Part shown: positions 1 to 10,005 of the stretch, one piece after another
Layout of the letters: each line of letters starts with the position of its first letter
Numbering within the stretch: position 1 is the first letter of the stretch
Translations under genes and position numbers: made by a program
NCBI RefSeq assembly: GCF_013778505.1
Contig: NZ_JAAOWU010000022.1
Coordinates: 24,666 to 88,665, forward strand
DNA: 64,000 bases
DNA from: Pseudomonas sivasensis
Lineage (GTDB): Bacteria; Pseudomonadota; Gammaproteobacteria; Pseudomonadales; Pseudomonadaceae
Reading direction: 5' to 3'
Notes under the pieces: generated by a model
Databases searched by the model: none
What the model was told of the DNA's origin: nothing
The model's input: only the letters and a program-made list of their open reading frames with translations

Positions 1-1694
<1,694 letters not shown>

Positions 1695-2012
1695 GTTGGT
1701 CGCCCGGTTGACCGCTATCAAGCGGTGACTGGTAGGATGTCGCCGCGCGGGAGCTTGCTCCCGCGTTGGCGTGTCTGGGGTATGTGAATTTTTACAGCAT
1801 GCGACAACGCTCGGATGCTGGCGGTGTGATCGGGAATGCTCCTGCTTTCCGATCAATAAATACCGCTTTTTTGGCCGGGTCCCTGGCTAAAAAGTAGTAA
1901 TGACCAGGATCGTTGAATTGACGTGAGTTGGGTCCGGGCCTGTATTGGGGCTCAACGAGTTTAGTCGGGCTCAGGAGGGTCTGGCTGAACGTCCTTAAGA
2001 GTGCAAAGACTT
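1695..2012. other. dnaK-dnaJ intergenic region
   Basis: This 318-base gap holds a short hairpin right after dnaK (ACCGCT/AGCGGT, 1711-1726), the REP-like palindrome at 1746-1765, and an imperfect T-rich/A-rich inverted repeat near 1867-1893. A purine-rich AGGAGGG lies at 1973-1979, too far from the dnaJ ATG to be a clear ribosome binding site. I see no gene and no convincing promoter. Confidence 0.5.
1746..1765. repeat. REP-like palindrome (GGGAGCTTGCTCCC type)
   Basis: A perfect 9-bp stem with a TT loop, CGCGGGAGC/GCTCCCGCG, between dnaK and dnaJ. Short extragenic palindromes with this GGGAGC-TT-GCTCCC core are dispersed in hundreds of copies in P. fluorescens-group genomes. There is only this one in the window. 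It could also act as an mRNA 3' stabiliser for dnaK; no T-run follows, so it is not a typical terminator. Confidence 0.6.
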
Positions 2013-3137
2013 ATGGCAAAGCGTGACTATTACGAAGTATTGGGTGTGGAGCGCGGCTCCAGCGAGGCGGACCTGAAAAAGGCTTACCGTCGCTTGGCGA
2101 TGAAGCACCACCCGGACCGTAATCCGGATAGCAAAGAATCCGAAGAAATGTTCAAAGAGGCCAATGAGGCCTACGAATGTCTGTCTGATCCCAACAAGCG
2201 TGCAGCCTACGACCAGTATGGTCATGCGGGTGTCGACCCAAGTATGGGTGGTGGCGGTGCTGGTTTTGGTGGTCAGAACTTCTCCGATATTTTCGGTGAC
2301 GTATTCAGTGACTTCTTTGGCGGTGGCCGGGGTGGTCAGCGTGGTGGCGCCCAGCGTGGTAGCGACTTGCGTTACACCCTGGAACTGAACCTGGAAGAGG
2401 CCGTGCGCGGGACCAGCGTCAATATTCGCGTACCGACGTTGGTTAACTGCAAGCCGTGCGATGGTTCGGGGGCTAAGAAAGGCTCTTCGCCGATTACCTG
2501 CCCAACCTGCGGCGGTATCGGCCAGGTTCGTATGCAGCAGGGCTTCTTCTCGGTGCAGCAGACCTGCCCGCGCTGCCATGGCCAAGGCAAGATCATTTCC
2601 GATCCGTGTGATTCGTGCCACGGTGAGGGCCGCGTCGAAGAGTACAAGACCCTCTCGGTGAAAGTGCCGGCTGGTGTTGATACTGGTGATCGTATTCGCC
2701 TTTCTGGCGAGGGCGAGGCCGGGACGCAGGGTGGACCAACGGGTGACTTGTACGTGGTGATCAATGTGCGCGAGCACTCGATCTTCCAGCGCGATGGTAA
2801 GCACCTGTTCTGCGAAGTGCCGATCAGCTTTGTCGATGCGGCCTTGGGTGGCGAGTTGGAGATTCCGACCCTTGATGGTCGAGTCAAGCTCAAGATTCCT
2901 GAGGGGACGCAGACCGGTAAACAGTTCCGCATCCGTGGCAAGGGCGTAGCGCCGGTGCGCGGTGGCGGTGCTGGCGACCTGATGTGTCGTGTTGCGGTGG
3001 AAACTCCCGTCAATCTGGGGCGCCGTCAGCGTGAACTGCTTGAAGAGTTCCGCAGTTCGTTGGAGGGCGATGACACCCATTCGCCGAAAACCACTGGCTT
3101 CTTCGAAGGCGTGAAGCGCTTCTTCGGCGACCTGTAA
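2013..3137 (+). CDS. dnaJ: Chaperone DnaJ (Hsp40)
   Basis: Co-chaperone that delivers unfolded clients to DnaK and stimulates its ATPase. The 374-residue protein has all type I DnaJ parts in order: J domain with the catalytic HPD at residues 33-35, a Gly/Phe-rich linker (about 75-110), four CxxCxGxG zinc-finger repeats (CKPCDGSG, CPTCGGIG, CPRCHGQG, CDSCHGEG; about 146-205) and the C-terminal substrate-binding domain. I start at the ATG giving MAKRDYYEVLG, the invariant N-terminus of the family; an in-frame GTG at 2001 would add four residues but is not supported by conservation. dapB follows 10 bases later, so the two may be co-transcribed. Confidence 0.97.
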   Translation: MAKRDYYEVLGVERGSSEADLKKAYRRLAMKHHPDRNPDSKESEEMFKEANEAYECLSDPNKRAAYDQYGHAGVDPSMGGGGAGFGGQNFSDIFGDVFSDFFGGGRGGQRGGAQRGSDLRYTLELNLEEAVRGTSVNIRVPTLVNCKPCDGSGAKKGSSPITCPTCGGIGQVRMQQGFFSVQQTCPRCHGQGKIISDPCDSCHGEGRVEEYKTLSVKVPAGVDTGDRIRLSGEGEAGTQGGPTGDLYVVINVREHSIFQRDGKHLFCEVPISFVDAALGGELEIPTLDGRVKLKIPEGTQTGKQFRIRGKGVAPVRGGGAGDLMCRVAVETPVNLGRRQRELLEEFRSSLEGDDTHSPKTTGFFEGVKRFFGDL

Positions 3138-3147
3138 GGAAGTGAGT

Positions 3148-3954
3148 ATGCGACGTATAGCCGTAATGGGCGCTGCCGGGCGCATGGGCAAGACGCTGAT
3201 CGAAGCCGTGCAGCAGCGTTCGCCGGCCTCTGGGCTGACGGCGGCGATTGTTCGCCCTGGCAGCACGTTGATTGGTGCGGATGCGGGTGAGTTGGCTTCG
3301 CTGGGGCGTATCGGTGTGTCGTTGTCCGGCAACCTGGAACAGGTGGCTGACGAATTCGACGTGCTGATCGATTTCACGCTGCCGGAAGTGATGCTGAAAA
3401 ATCTCGCATTCTGCCGTAAGGCGGGCAAGGCGATGGTGATCGGTACCACGGGTTTGACTGCCGAGCAGAAGCAGTTGTTGGTGGAGGCGGGCAAGGATAT
3501 TCCTGTCGTCTTCGCTGCCAACTTCAGTGTTGGCGTGAACCTGTCGCTCAAGTTGCTGGATATGGCGGCGCGCGTGTTGGGTGATGAGGCGGATATCGAG
3601 ATTATCGAAACGCATCACCGTCACAAGATCGATGCGCCGTCGGGCACAGCGCTACGCATGGGCGAAGCTATTGCTGATGCGCTGGGGCGTGACCTGTCTA
3701 AAGTGGCCGTTTACGGTCGTGAAGGCCATACCGGTGCGCGAGCGCGTGACACCATTGGCTTTGCGACCGTTCGCGGTGGTGATGTTGTGGGTGACCACAC
3801 CGTGCTGTTCGCTACCGAGGGCGAGCGCCTGGAAATCACACACAAGGCTTCCAGTCGCATGACATTCGCCAAGGGGGCGGTGCGTGCTGCGCTTTGGTTG
3901 GAAGGTCGTGAAGCAGGCCTGTACGACATGCGCGATGTACTGGATCTTCACTAA
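3148..3954 (+). CDS. dapB: 4-hydroxy-tetrahydrodipicolinate reductase
   Basis: NAD(P)H-dependent reductase of the diaminopimelate/lysine pathway, supplying meso-DAP for peptidoglycan and lysine. The 268-residue product has the N-terminal nucleotide-binding motif GAAGRMGK (residues 7-14) and the family active-site block HHRHKIDAPSGT (about 156-167). The ATG at 3148 is preferred over the GTG at 3142 because AAGGA lies 7 bases upstream of the ATG and the family starts with MRRIAVMGA. It follows dnaJ closely and ends in a strong terminator. Confidence 0.97.
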   Translation: MRRIAVMGAAGRMGKTLIEAVQQRSPASGLTAAIVRPGSTLIGADAGELASLGRIGVSLSGNLEQVADEFDVLIDFTLPEVMLKNLAFCRKAGKAMVIGTTGLTAEQKQLLVEAGKDIPVVFAANFSVGVNLSLKLLDMAARVLGDEADIEIIETHHRHKIDAPSGTALRMGEAIADALGRDLSKVAVYGREGHTGARARDTIGFATVRGGDVVGDHTVLFATEGERLEITHKASSRMTFAKGAVRAALWLEGREAGLYDMRDVLDLH

Positions 3955-3963
3955 TCAGTAGCT

Positions 3964-4001
3964 AAAACGGGGTCTCAGGATTATCCTAAGGCCCCGTTTT
4001 T
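3964..4001 (+). terminator. Intrinsic terminator after dapB
   Basis: The arms AAAACGGGG and CCCCGTTTT form a GC-rich hairpin followed by a T-run, 10 bases after the dapB stop codon. Confidence 0.9.
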
Positions 4002-4088
4002 ACCCGCTAAGCGACTTCCTGTCGCATTCTCCTGCCTTTAAGGCTCATTAGCGGTGGACCAAAAAAGCCTTTTTCTGTAAGCTACAGC

Positions 4089-4106
4089 TTTAGTGTGTCC
4101 ACTAAA
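4089..4106 (+). promoter_or_regulatory. Inverted repeat upstream of carA
   Basis: TTTAGTG-N4-CACTAAA is a perfect 7-bp inverted repeat about 110 bases upstream of the carA start, just ahead of an AATAAT sequence (4116-4121) that could be a -10 element. It could be an operator or half of the carA promoter region. Function is inferred only from position. Confidence 0.35.
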
Positions 4107-4132
4107 AGCGCGCAGAATAATTCAGTGAAGAA

Positions 4133-4168
4133 GCGGGGTGACGTGTCCATACGTCACTCCGCTTTTTT
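4133..4168 (+). terminator. Terminator-like hairpin in the carA leader (candidate attenuator)
   Basis: The arms GCGGGGTGACGT and ACGTCACTCCGC form a 12-bp stem with a single G-T pair and a 6-base loop, followed directly by TTTTTT. It is too far from dapB (which already has its own terminator) to serve that gene and lies 45 bases before the carA start codon, so premature termination of carAB mRNA is a plausible role. Confidence 0.65.
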
Positions 4169-4213
4169 ACAACCTGCGATCGCCCTTTCAGGCTTTATTT
4201 ACGGGAGGTCTTC

Positions 4214-5350
4214 TTGACTAAGCCAGCCATACTCGCCCTTGCTGATGGCAGCATTTTTCGCGGCGAAGCCATTGGAGCCGACGGTCAAACCGTTGGAGAG
4301 GTGGTGTTTAACACCGCCATGACCGGCTATCAGGAAATCCTTACCGATCCTTCCTACGCCCAGCAAATCGTTACCCTGACCTATCCGCACATCGGCAATA
4401 CCGGTACCACACCGGAAGACGTCGAGTCTGATCGTGTATGGTCGGCCGGCCTGGTCATTCGTGACCTGCCACTGGTTGCGAGCAACTGGCGTAACACGAT
4501 GTCGCTGTCGGATTACCTGAAAGCCAATAACGTCGTGGCGATCGCCGGTATCGATACGCGTCGCCTCACACGCATCCTGCGTGAAAAAGGCTCGCAGAAT
4601 GGCTGCATCATGGTCGGTGACAATATTTCCGAAGAAGCGGCGATTGCCGCGGCGCAAGGCTTCCCAGGCCTGAAAGGCATGGACCTGGCGAAAGTCGTCA
4701 GCACCAAGGAGCAGTACGAGTGGCGCTCTACGGTCTGGGACTTGAAGACCGATAGCCACGAGACCATCGACGCGGCTGACCTGCCTTATCACGTGGTCGC
4801 TTACGACTACGGCGTTAAATACAACATCCTGCGCATGCTGGTTGAGCGCGGTTGCCGCGTGACCGTTGTTCCTGCGCAAACCCCGGCCAGCGATGTTCTG
4901 GCCCTGCAACCGGACGGTGTGTTCCTGTCCAACGGCCCGGGTGACCCGGAGCCTTGCGACTATGCCATCCAGGCCATCAAGGAAGTGCTGGAAACCGAGA
5001 TTCCGGTATTCGGTATCTGCCTGGGCCACCAGCTGTTGGCGTTGGCCTCCGGTGCCAAGACTCTGAAAATGGGTCATGGCCATCACGGTGCCAACCACCC
5101 TGTGCAGGACTTGGATACAGGCGTTGTGATGATCACCAGTCAGAACCACGGGTTTGCGGTGGATGAAGCGACCTTGCCGGGCAACGTCCGGGCAATTCAC
5201 AAGTCGCTGTTCGACGGTTCCCTTCAAGGCATCGAACGCACCGACAAAAGCGCGTTCAGCTTCCAGGGCCATCCTGAAGCCAGCCCGGGCCCGAACGACG
5301 TAGCGCCGCTGTTCGACCGTTTCATTAATGAGATGGCCAAGCGACGCTGA
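4214..5350 (+). CDS. carA: Carbamoyl-phosphate synthase small subunit
   Basis: Glutaminase subunit that releases ammonia from glutamine for carbamoyl phosphate synthesis by CarB, the shared precursor of arginine and pyrimidines. The 378-residue protein has the N-terminal CPSase small-chain domain and a class I amidotransferase domain with the nucleophile C269 in FGICLGHQ and the His-Glu pair in GHPEASPGP. The start codon is TTG, chosen because GGGAGGT stands 6 bases upstream and because MTKPAILALADG is the conserved start. It precedes carB by 105 bases with a stem-loop in between. The leader hairpin at 4133-4168 suggests control by attenuation. Confidence 0.97.
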   Translation: MTKPAILALADGSIFRGEAIGADGQTVGEVVFNTAMTGYQEILTDPSYAQQIVTLTYPHIGNTGTTPEDVESDRVWSAGLVIRDLPLVASNWRNTMSLSDYLKANNVVAIAGIDTRRLTRILREKGSQNGCIMVGDNISEEAAIAAAQGFPGLKGMDLAKVVSTKEQYEWRSTVWDLKTDSHETIDAADLPYHVVAYDYGVKYNILRMLVERGCRVTVVPAQTPASDVLALQPDGVFLSNGPGDPEPCDYAIQAIKEVLETEIPVFGICLGHQLLALASGAKTLKMGHGHHGANHPVQDLDTGVVMITSQNHGFAVDEATLPGNVRAIHKSLFDGSLQGIERTDKSAFSFQGHPEASPGPNDVAPLFDRFINEMAKRR

Positions 5351-5358
5351 CTGAGCGG

Positions 5359-5395
5359 CCTGCGGGCGGCCCCGAAACCCGGTGGCCCCCGCAGG
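5359..5395 (+). other. carA-carB intercistronic stem-loop
   Basis: CCTGCGGG and CCCGCAGG pair as an 8-bp GC stem with further internal pairing (GGCC/GGCC). No T-run follows, so it is more likely an mRNA processing or stability element than a terminator. Confidence 0.5.
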
Positions 5396-5455
5396 TTCTT
5401 CAAAGATTGTTCAAGACGGCTTGCCGATTGACCTGCGGATTTGAGTGACAAACCC

Positions 5456-8400
5456 ATGCCAAAACGTACAGACATAAAAAGCATCCTGATTCTCGGCGCT
5501 GGCCCGATCGTAATCGGCCAGGCTTGCGAATTCGACTACTCCGGCGCCCAGGCTTGCAAGGCCCTGCGCGAAGAGGGCTACCGCGTCATCCTGGTGAACT
5601 CCAACCCGGCCACGATCATGACCGACCCGGACATGGCTGACGCCACCTACATCGAGCCGATCAAATGGCAAACCGTTGCCAAGATCATCGAGAAGGAGCG
5701 TCCGGACGCCCTGTTGCCAACCATGGGTGGCCAGACCGCTCTGAACTGTGCCCTGGACCTGGAGCGCGAAGGCGTCCTGGAAAAATTCGGCGTAGAGATG
5801 ATCGGCGCCAATGCCGACACCATCGACAAGGCTGAAGACCGTTCGCGTTTCGACAAGGCCATGAAATCCATCGGCCTGGCGTGCCCGCGTTCCGGCATCG
5901 CCCACAGTATGGAAGAGGCCTATGCGGTCCTGGAAACCCTCGGTTTCCCGTGCATCATTCGTCCGTCCTTTACCATGGGCGGCACCGGTGGCGGCATCGC
6001 CTACAACCGTGAAGAGTTCGAAGAAATCTGCGCCCGTGGTCTGGACCTGTCTCCGACCAAAGAGCTGCTGATCGACGAGTCCCTGATCGGCTGGAAAGAA
6101 TATGAGATGGAGGTTGTCCGCGATAAGAAGGACAACTGCATCATCGTCTGCTCCATCGAAAACTTCGATCCGATGGGCGTGCACACCGGTGACTCGATCA
6201 CTGTTGCTCCTGCACAAACCCTGACGGACAAGGAATATCAGATCCTGCGTAATGCCTCCCTGGCGGTATTGCGTGAGATCGGTGTGGAAACCGGCGGTTC
6301 CAACGTCCAGTTCGGCATCTGCCCGGACACCGGTCGTATGGTCGTGATCGAGATGAACCCGCGTGTTTCCCGTTCGTCGGCCCTTGCCTCTAAAGCTACC
6401 GGCTTCCCGATTGCGAAGGTCGCGGCCAAGCTGGCTGTGGGTTACACCCTGGACGAGTTGTCGAACGACATCACCGGCGGCAAGACCCCTGCGTCCTTTG
6501 AACCGTCCATCGACTACGTAGTGACCAAGCTTCCACGTTTTGCCTTTGAGAAATTCGCCAAGGCTGACGCGCGTCTGACCACTCAGATGAAGTCGGTCGG
6601 CGAAGTTATGGCCATCGGCCGTACGTTCCAGGAGTCCTTGCAGAAAGCTCTGCGTGGTCTGGAAGTGGGGGTTTGCGGCCTCGACGAGAAGCTCGACCTG
6701 AGCAACCCGGAAAGCATGAGCGTGCTCAAGCGTGAGCTGACTGTGCCGGGCGCCGAGCGTATCTGGTACGTCGCTGACGCCTTCCGTGCCGGTATGACTG
6801 TCGAAGACATCTTCGGCATGAACATGATCGACCCATGGTTCTTGGTACAGATCGAAGATCTGATCAAGGAAGAAGAGAAGGTCAAGACCCTGGGGCTGGC
6901 TAGCATCGACCGCGACATGATGTTCCGCCTCAAGCGCAAAGGCTTCTCCGATCAACGCCTGGCCAAACTGCTGGGTGTGACCGAGAAGAACCTGCGCACG
7001 CATCGCCATAAGTTGGACATCTTCCCGGTCTACAAGCGCGTTGATACCTGTGCGGCCGAGTTCTCCACCGATACCGCGTACCTTTACTCCACCTACGAGG
7101 AAGAGTGCGAGGCTGCGCCGTCGGGTCGTGACAAGATCATGATCCTGGGCGGTGGTCCTAACCGTATCGGCCAAGGCATCGAGTTCGACTACTGCTGTGT
7201 GCACGCCGCGCTCGCTCTGCGCGCCGACGGGTACGAGACCATCATGGTCAACTGCAACCCGGAAACTGTTTCCACCGACTACGACACCTCTGATCGCCTG
7301 TACTTCGAGCCAGTGACACTGGAAGACGTGCTGGAAATCGTGCGCGTTGAGAAGCCGAAAGGCGTGATCGTGCAGTATGGCGGCCAAACCCCGCTTAAAC
7401 TGGCGCGTGCGCTTGAGGCTGCTGGAGTGCCGATTATCGGTACCAGCCCGGACGCTATCGACCGCGCTGAAGATCGTGAACGCTTCCAGCAAATGGTTGA
7501 GCGCCTTAACCTGCGTCAGCCGCCAAACGCTACCGTTCGCAGCGAAGATGAAGCCATCCGTGCAGCCAGCAAGATCGGCTATCCGCTGGTGGTGCGTCCT
7601 TCCTATGTGCTGGGCGGTCGGGCGATGGAAATCGTCTACGAAGAGGACGAGCTCAAGCGTTACTTGCGTGATGCGGTGAAAGTGTCCAATGACAGCCCGG
7701 TGCTGCTGGACCACTTCCTCAACTGCGCCATCGAAATGGACGTCGATGCGGTTTGTGACGGCACCGACGTGGTGATCGGCGCGATCATGCAGCACATCGA
7801 GCAGGCAGGCGTTCACTCCGGTGACTCCGCATGCTCGCTGCCGCCATATTCGTTGCCGCTGCACATCCAAGATGAGATGCGCGAGCAGGTCAAAAAAATG
7901 GCCCTTGAGTTGGGTGTTGTCGGCCTGATGAACGTTCAGTTGGCGCTGCAAGGCGAAGACATCTACGTCATTGAGGTTAACCCACGTGCTTCGCGTACCG
8001 TACCGTTTGTATCCAAGTGCATCGGTGTGTCCCTGGCCATGATCGCTGCCCGTGTGATGGCTGGTAAGACCCTGAAGGAAATCGGCTTCACCAAGGAAAT
8101 CATTCCGAACTTCTACAGCGTGAAAGAGGCGGTGTTCCCATTCGCCAAATTCCCTGGTGTGGACCCAATCCTGGGCCCAGAGATGAAGTCCACCGGTGAA
8201 GTGATGGGCGTGGGCGATACCTTCGGTGAAGCATTTGCCAAAGCTCAGATGGGCGCCAGCGAAGTGCTACCGACCGGCGGAACTGCGTTTATCAGTGTGC
8301 GTGATGACGACAAACCACTAGTTGCGGGCGTTGCCCGTGATCTGATCAGCTTGGGCTTTGAAGTAGTTGCCACAGCAGGTACCGCCAAGCTGATCGAAGC

Positions 8401-8677
8401 GGCAGGCCTGAAGGTGCGACGCGTAAACAAGGTGACGGAAGGCCGTCCGCACGTGGTCGACATGATCAAGAATGACGAAGTTACTCTGATCATCAACACC
8501 ACCGAAGGTCGTCAGTCGATCGCGGATTCCTACTCTATTCGCCGTAATGCCTTGCAGCACAAGATCTACTGCACCACCACCATTGCTGCTGGCGAAGCTA
8601 TCTGTGAAGCGCTCAAGTTCGGTCCAGAAAAGACCGTGCGCCGCTTGCAGGATCTACACGCAGGATTGAAGGCATGA
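5456..8677 (+). CDS. carB: Carbamoyl-phosphate synthase large subunit
   Basis: Synthase subunit that uses ammonia from CarA, bicarbonate and two ATP to make carbamoyl phosphate. The 1073-residue protein contains two homologous ATP-grasp halves; the metal/ATP motifs NPRVSRSSAL (first half) and NPRASRTVPF (second half) are both intact. A C-terminal MGS-like allosteric domain (from about residue 935) carries effector control by nucleotides and ornithine in this family. The ATG giving MPKRTDIKSIL matches the family; an in-frame TTG five codons upstream is less likely. The stop codon overlaps greA by 4 bases (ATGA), so the two are translationally coupled. Confidence 0.98.
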   Translation: MPKRTDIKSILILGAGPIVIGQACEFDYSGAQACKALREEGYRVILVNSNPATIMTDPDMADATYIEPIKWQTVAKIIEKERPDALLPTMGGQTALNCALDLEREGVLEKFGVEMIGANADTIDKAEDRSRFDKAMKSIGLACPRSGIAHSMEEAYAVLETLGFPCIIRPSFTMGGTGGGIAYNREEFEEICARGLDLSPTKELLIDESLIGWKEYEMEVVRDKKDNCIIVCSIENFDPMGVHTGDSITVAPAQTLTDKEYQILRNASLAVLREIGVETGGSNVQFGICPDTGRMVVIEMNPRVSRSSALASKATGFPIAKVAAKLAVGYTLDELSNDITGGKTPASFEPSIDYVVTKLPRFAFEKFAKADARLTTQMKSVGEVMAIGRTFQESLQKALRGLEVGVCGLDEKLDLSNPESMSVLKRELTVPGAERIWYVADAFRAGMTVEDIFGMNMIDPWFLVQIEDLIKEEEKVKTLGLASIDRDMMFRLKRKGFSDQRLAKLLGVTEKNLRTHRHKLDIFPVYKRVDTCAAEFSTDTAYLYSTYEEECEAAPSGRDKIMILGGGPNRIGQGIEFDYCCVHAALALRADGYETIMVNCNPETVSTDYDTSDRLYFEPVTLEDVLEIVRVEKPKGVIVQYGGQTPLKLARALEAAGVPIIGTSPDAIDRAEDRERFQQMVERLNLRQPPNATVRSEDEAIRAASKIGYPLVVRPSYVLGGRAMEIVYEEDELKRYLRDAVKVSNDSPVLLDHFLNCAIEMDVDAVCDGTDVVIGAIMQHIEQAGVHSGDSACSLPPYSLPLHIQDEMREQVKKMALELGVVGLMNVQLALQGEDIYVIEVNPRASRTVPFVSKCIGVSLAMIAARVMAGKTLKEIGFTKEIIPNFYSVKEAVFPFAKFPGVDPILGPEMKSTGEVMGVGDTFGEAFAKAQMGASEVLPTGGTAFISVRDDDKPLVAGVARDLISLGFEVVATAGTAKLIEAAGLKVRRVNKVTEGRPHVVDMIKNDEVTLIINTTEGRQSIADSYSIRRNALQHKIYCTTTIAAGEAICEALKFGPEKTVRRLQDLHAGLKA

Positions 8678-9150
8678 TCAAATACCCAATGACCGTCCAG
8701 GGCGCAAAGGCCCTGGAAGAGGAGCACGCCCATCTGACCAAGGTCGTACGTCCTAAGTTGAGCCAGGACATCGGTACGGCCCGCGAGCTGGGTGACTTGA
8801 AGGAAAACGCTGAATACCACGCTGCTCGCGAGCAGCAAGGTATGGTCGAGGCGCGGATCCGTGACATCGAAGGGCGCATGCAGAATGCGGTCATCATCGA
8901 TGTCACGACCATTCCGAAAACCGGCAAGGTGATTTTCGGCACGACCGTGGAAATCGCTAACGTCGAGACGGACGAAAGCGTGGTCTATCACATCGTTGGC
9001 GAAGACGAAGCTGACTTCAAACTCGGCAAGATCTCTGTCGGTTCGCCGCTCGCCCGCGCCTTGATTGCCAAGGAAGAGGGTGATGTGGTCGCTGTAAAAA
9101 CACCTGGTGGCGTGATCGAGTACGAGATTGTTGAAGTTCGTCACGTCTGA
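8674..9150 (+). CDS. greA: Transcription elongation factor GreA
   Basis: Binds in the RNA polymerase secondary channel and stimulates cleavage of backtracked RNA. The 158-residue length is normal. The N-terminal antiparallel coiled coil (residues 1-75) carries the acidic tip motif around DLKENAEYHAA, and the C-terminal half is the FKBP-like domain ending in GVIEYEIVEV. It overlaps carB by 4 bases, an arrangement kept across Pseudomonas. Confidence 0.98.
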   Translation: MIKYPMTVQGAKALEEEHAHLTKVVRPKLSQDIGTARELGDLKENAEYHAAREQQGMVEARIRDIEGRMQNAVIIDVTTIPKTGKVIFGTTVEIANVETDESVVYHIVGEDEADFKLGKISVGSPLARALIAKEEGDVVAVKTPGGVIEYEIVEVRHV

Positions 9151-9155
9151 AAGGC

Positions 9156-9178
9156 GGCGCCCGCTTCGTGCGGGCGCC
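9156..9178 (+). terminator. GC hairpin between greA and the next gene
   Basis: GGCGCCCGC-TTCGT-GCGGGCGCC is a perfect 9-bp stem starting 5 bases after the greA stop. It lacks a T-run, and its 3' arm touches the start codon of the downstream membrane protein, so it may reduce read-through or hide that gene's ribosome binding site. Confidence 0.55.
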
Positions 9179-9583
9179 ATGCTTTGGCAGCTCTCCCAGA
9201 TGCTTTGGGTGGGTGGCCTGTGGTTGCTGCACATTGGTGTACTCCCGGTGCTGGGCCTTATTGGCCTGGCTCCGCTGTTGATCGATGAGATCGATGGATT
9301 GCTGAGCGCGTTGCTGGTGGGGTTTGCAGCGGCGTGCGTGACCCTTCAGGCATTGGTGCTGGTCAAGGCTGAGGGTTTTGTGAGTTTGTGGCGGGATATT
9401 CGCGGCCAACTGCTGTTGATGGCGCTGTATGCGTGTGCAATGTATTGCATCGTGCATGTTTGGCTGCCGGAAGCGTTGCGCTGGCAGCTATTCAGCTATC
9501 TTGTGCTAGGGTTTTCCGGCTTGGTGTTGGTAGTACAGCCCGCGCCAGGATGGAGTGGCAGGGCGCGCAAAGCACGCCCGTGA
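9179..9583 (+). CDS. Small integral membrane protein (DUF4149/TMEM205-like)
   Basis: Conserved small membrane protein of unknown function, 134 residues from this ATG. It has four predicted hydrophobic segments (around WVGGLWLLHIGVLPVLGL, LLSALLVGFAAACVTLQALVLV, LLLMALYACAMYCIVHVWL and LFSYLVLGFSGLVLVV) and a short basic tail. The pattern resembles the DUF4149/TMEM205 group. An alternative in-frame ATG lies at 9200. No good Shine-Dalgarno sequence precedes either start; the hairpin 9156-9178 occupies that position. It ends 8 bases from the convergent yhbY. Confidence 0.7.
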   Translation: MLWQLSQMLWVGGLWLLHIGVLPVLGLIGLAPLLIDEIDGLLSALLVGFAAACVTLQALVLVKAEGFVSLWRDIRGQLLLMALYACAMYCIVHVWLPEALRWQLFSYLVLGFSGLVLVVQPAPGWSGRARKARP

Positions 9584-9591
9584 CCCTTGTG

Positions 9592-9900
9592 TCATTTGAA
9601 GCGATGAACGTTCGACAGTTGCTTGTTGACGCTGAAGTTCTTGCGATACAGCAGCGCCATCTTGCCGATGACCTGAACCAGGTCCGCTTTGCCAACCTTG
9701 CACAGTTCTGCAATGGCGGCCAGGCGCGCTTCGCGGTCAAGGATGTTGACCTTAATCTTGATCAGTTCGTGATCGCCCAATGCGCGTTCAAGTTCGGCTA
9801 ACACACCCTCAGTCAAACCGTTGTCTGCCACAATCAGAACTGGTTTCAGATGGTGGCCAATGGATTTGTACTGTTTCTTCTGCTCTTGAGTGAGCGGCAT
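9592..9900 (-). CDS. yhbY: CRM-domain RNA-binding protein YhbY
   Basis: Small ribosome-associated RNA-binding protein of 102 residues, a single CRM domain linked to 50S subunit assembly in enterobacteria. The start MPLTQEQKK, the IVADNGLTEGVLAELERAL helix region and the terminal KMALLYRKN are typical, although the family GxxG loop is replaced here by ADNG. Divergent from rlmE (105 bases between starts), as in other pseudomonads, linking two ribosome-maturation genes. Confidence 0.92.
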   Translation of the reverse strand: MPLTQEQKKQYKSIGHHLKPVLIVADNGLTEGVLAELERALGDHELIKIKVNILDREARLAAIAELCKVGKADLVQVIGKMALLYRKNFSVNKQLSNVHRFK

Positions 9901-10005
9901 AATCTGACCCCTGCGTCTGATCTTGTAAAAAGCGGCGGCCAGTTTACCCGAGCGAGTCCGGGACCGCCCAGTTAATCACGACCCGTTTTATTTTCGAGGT
10001 GGCCC

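Noticed and set aside
5411..7951. An 846-codon open frame on the minus strand opposite carB
   Set aside because: It lies wholly within carB, which has every family motif intact; the reverse frame is kept open by the codon bias of a GC-rich genome and shows no recognisable domain.
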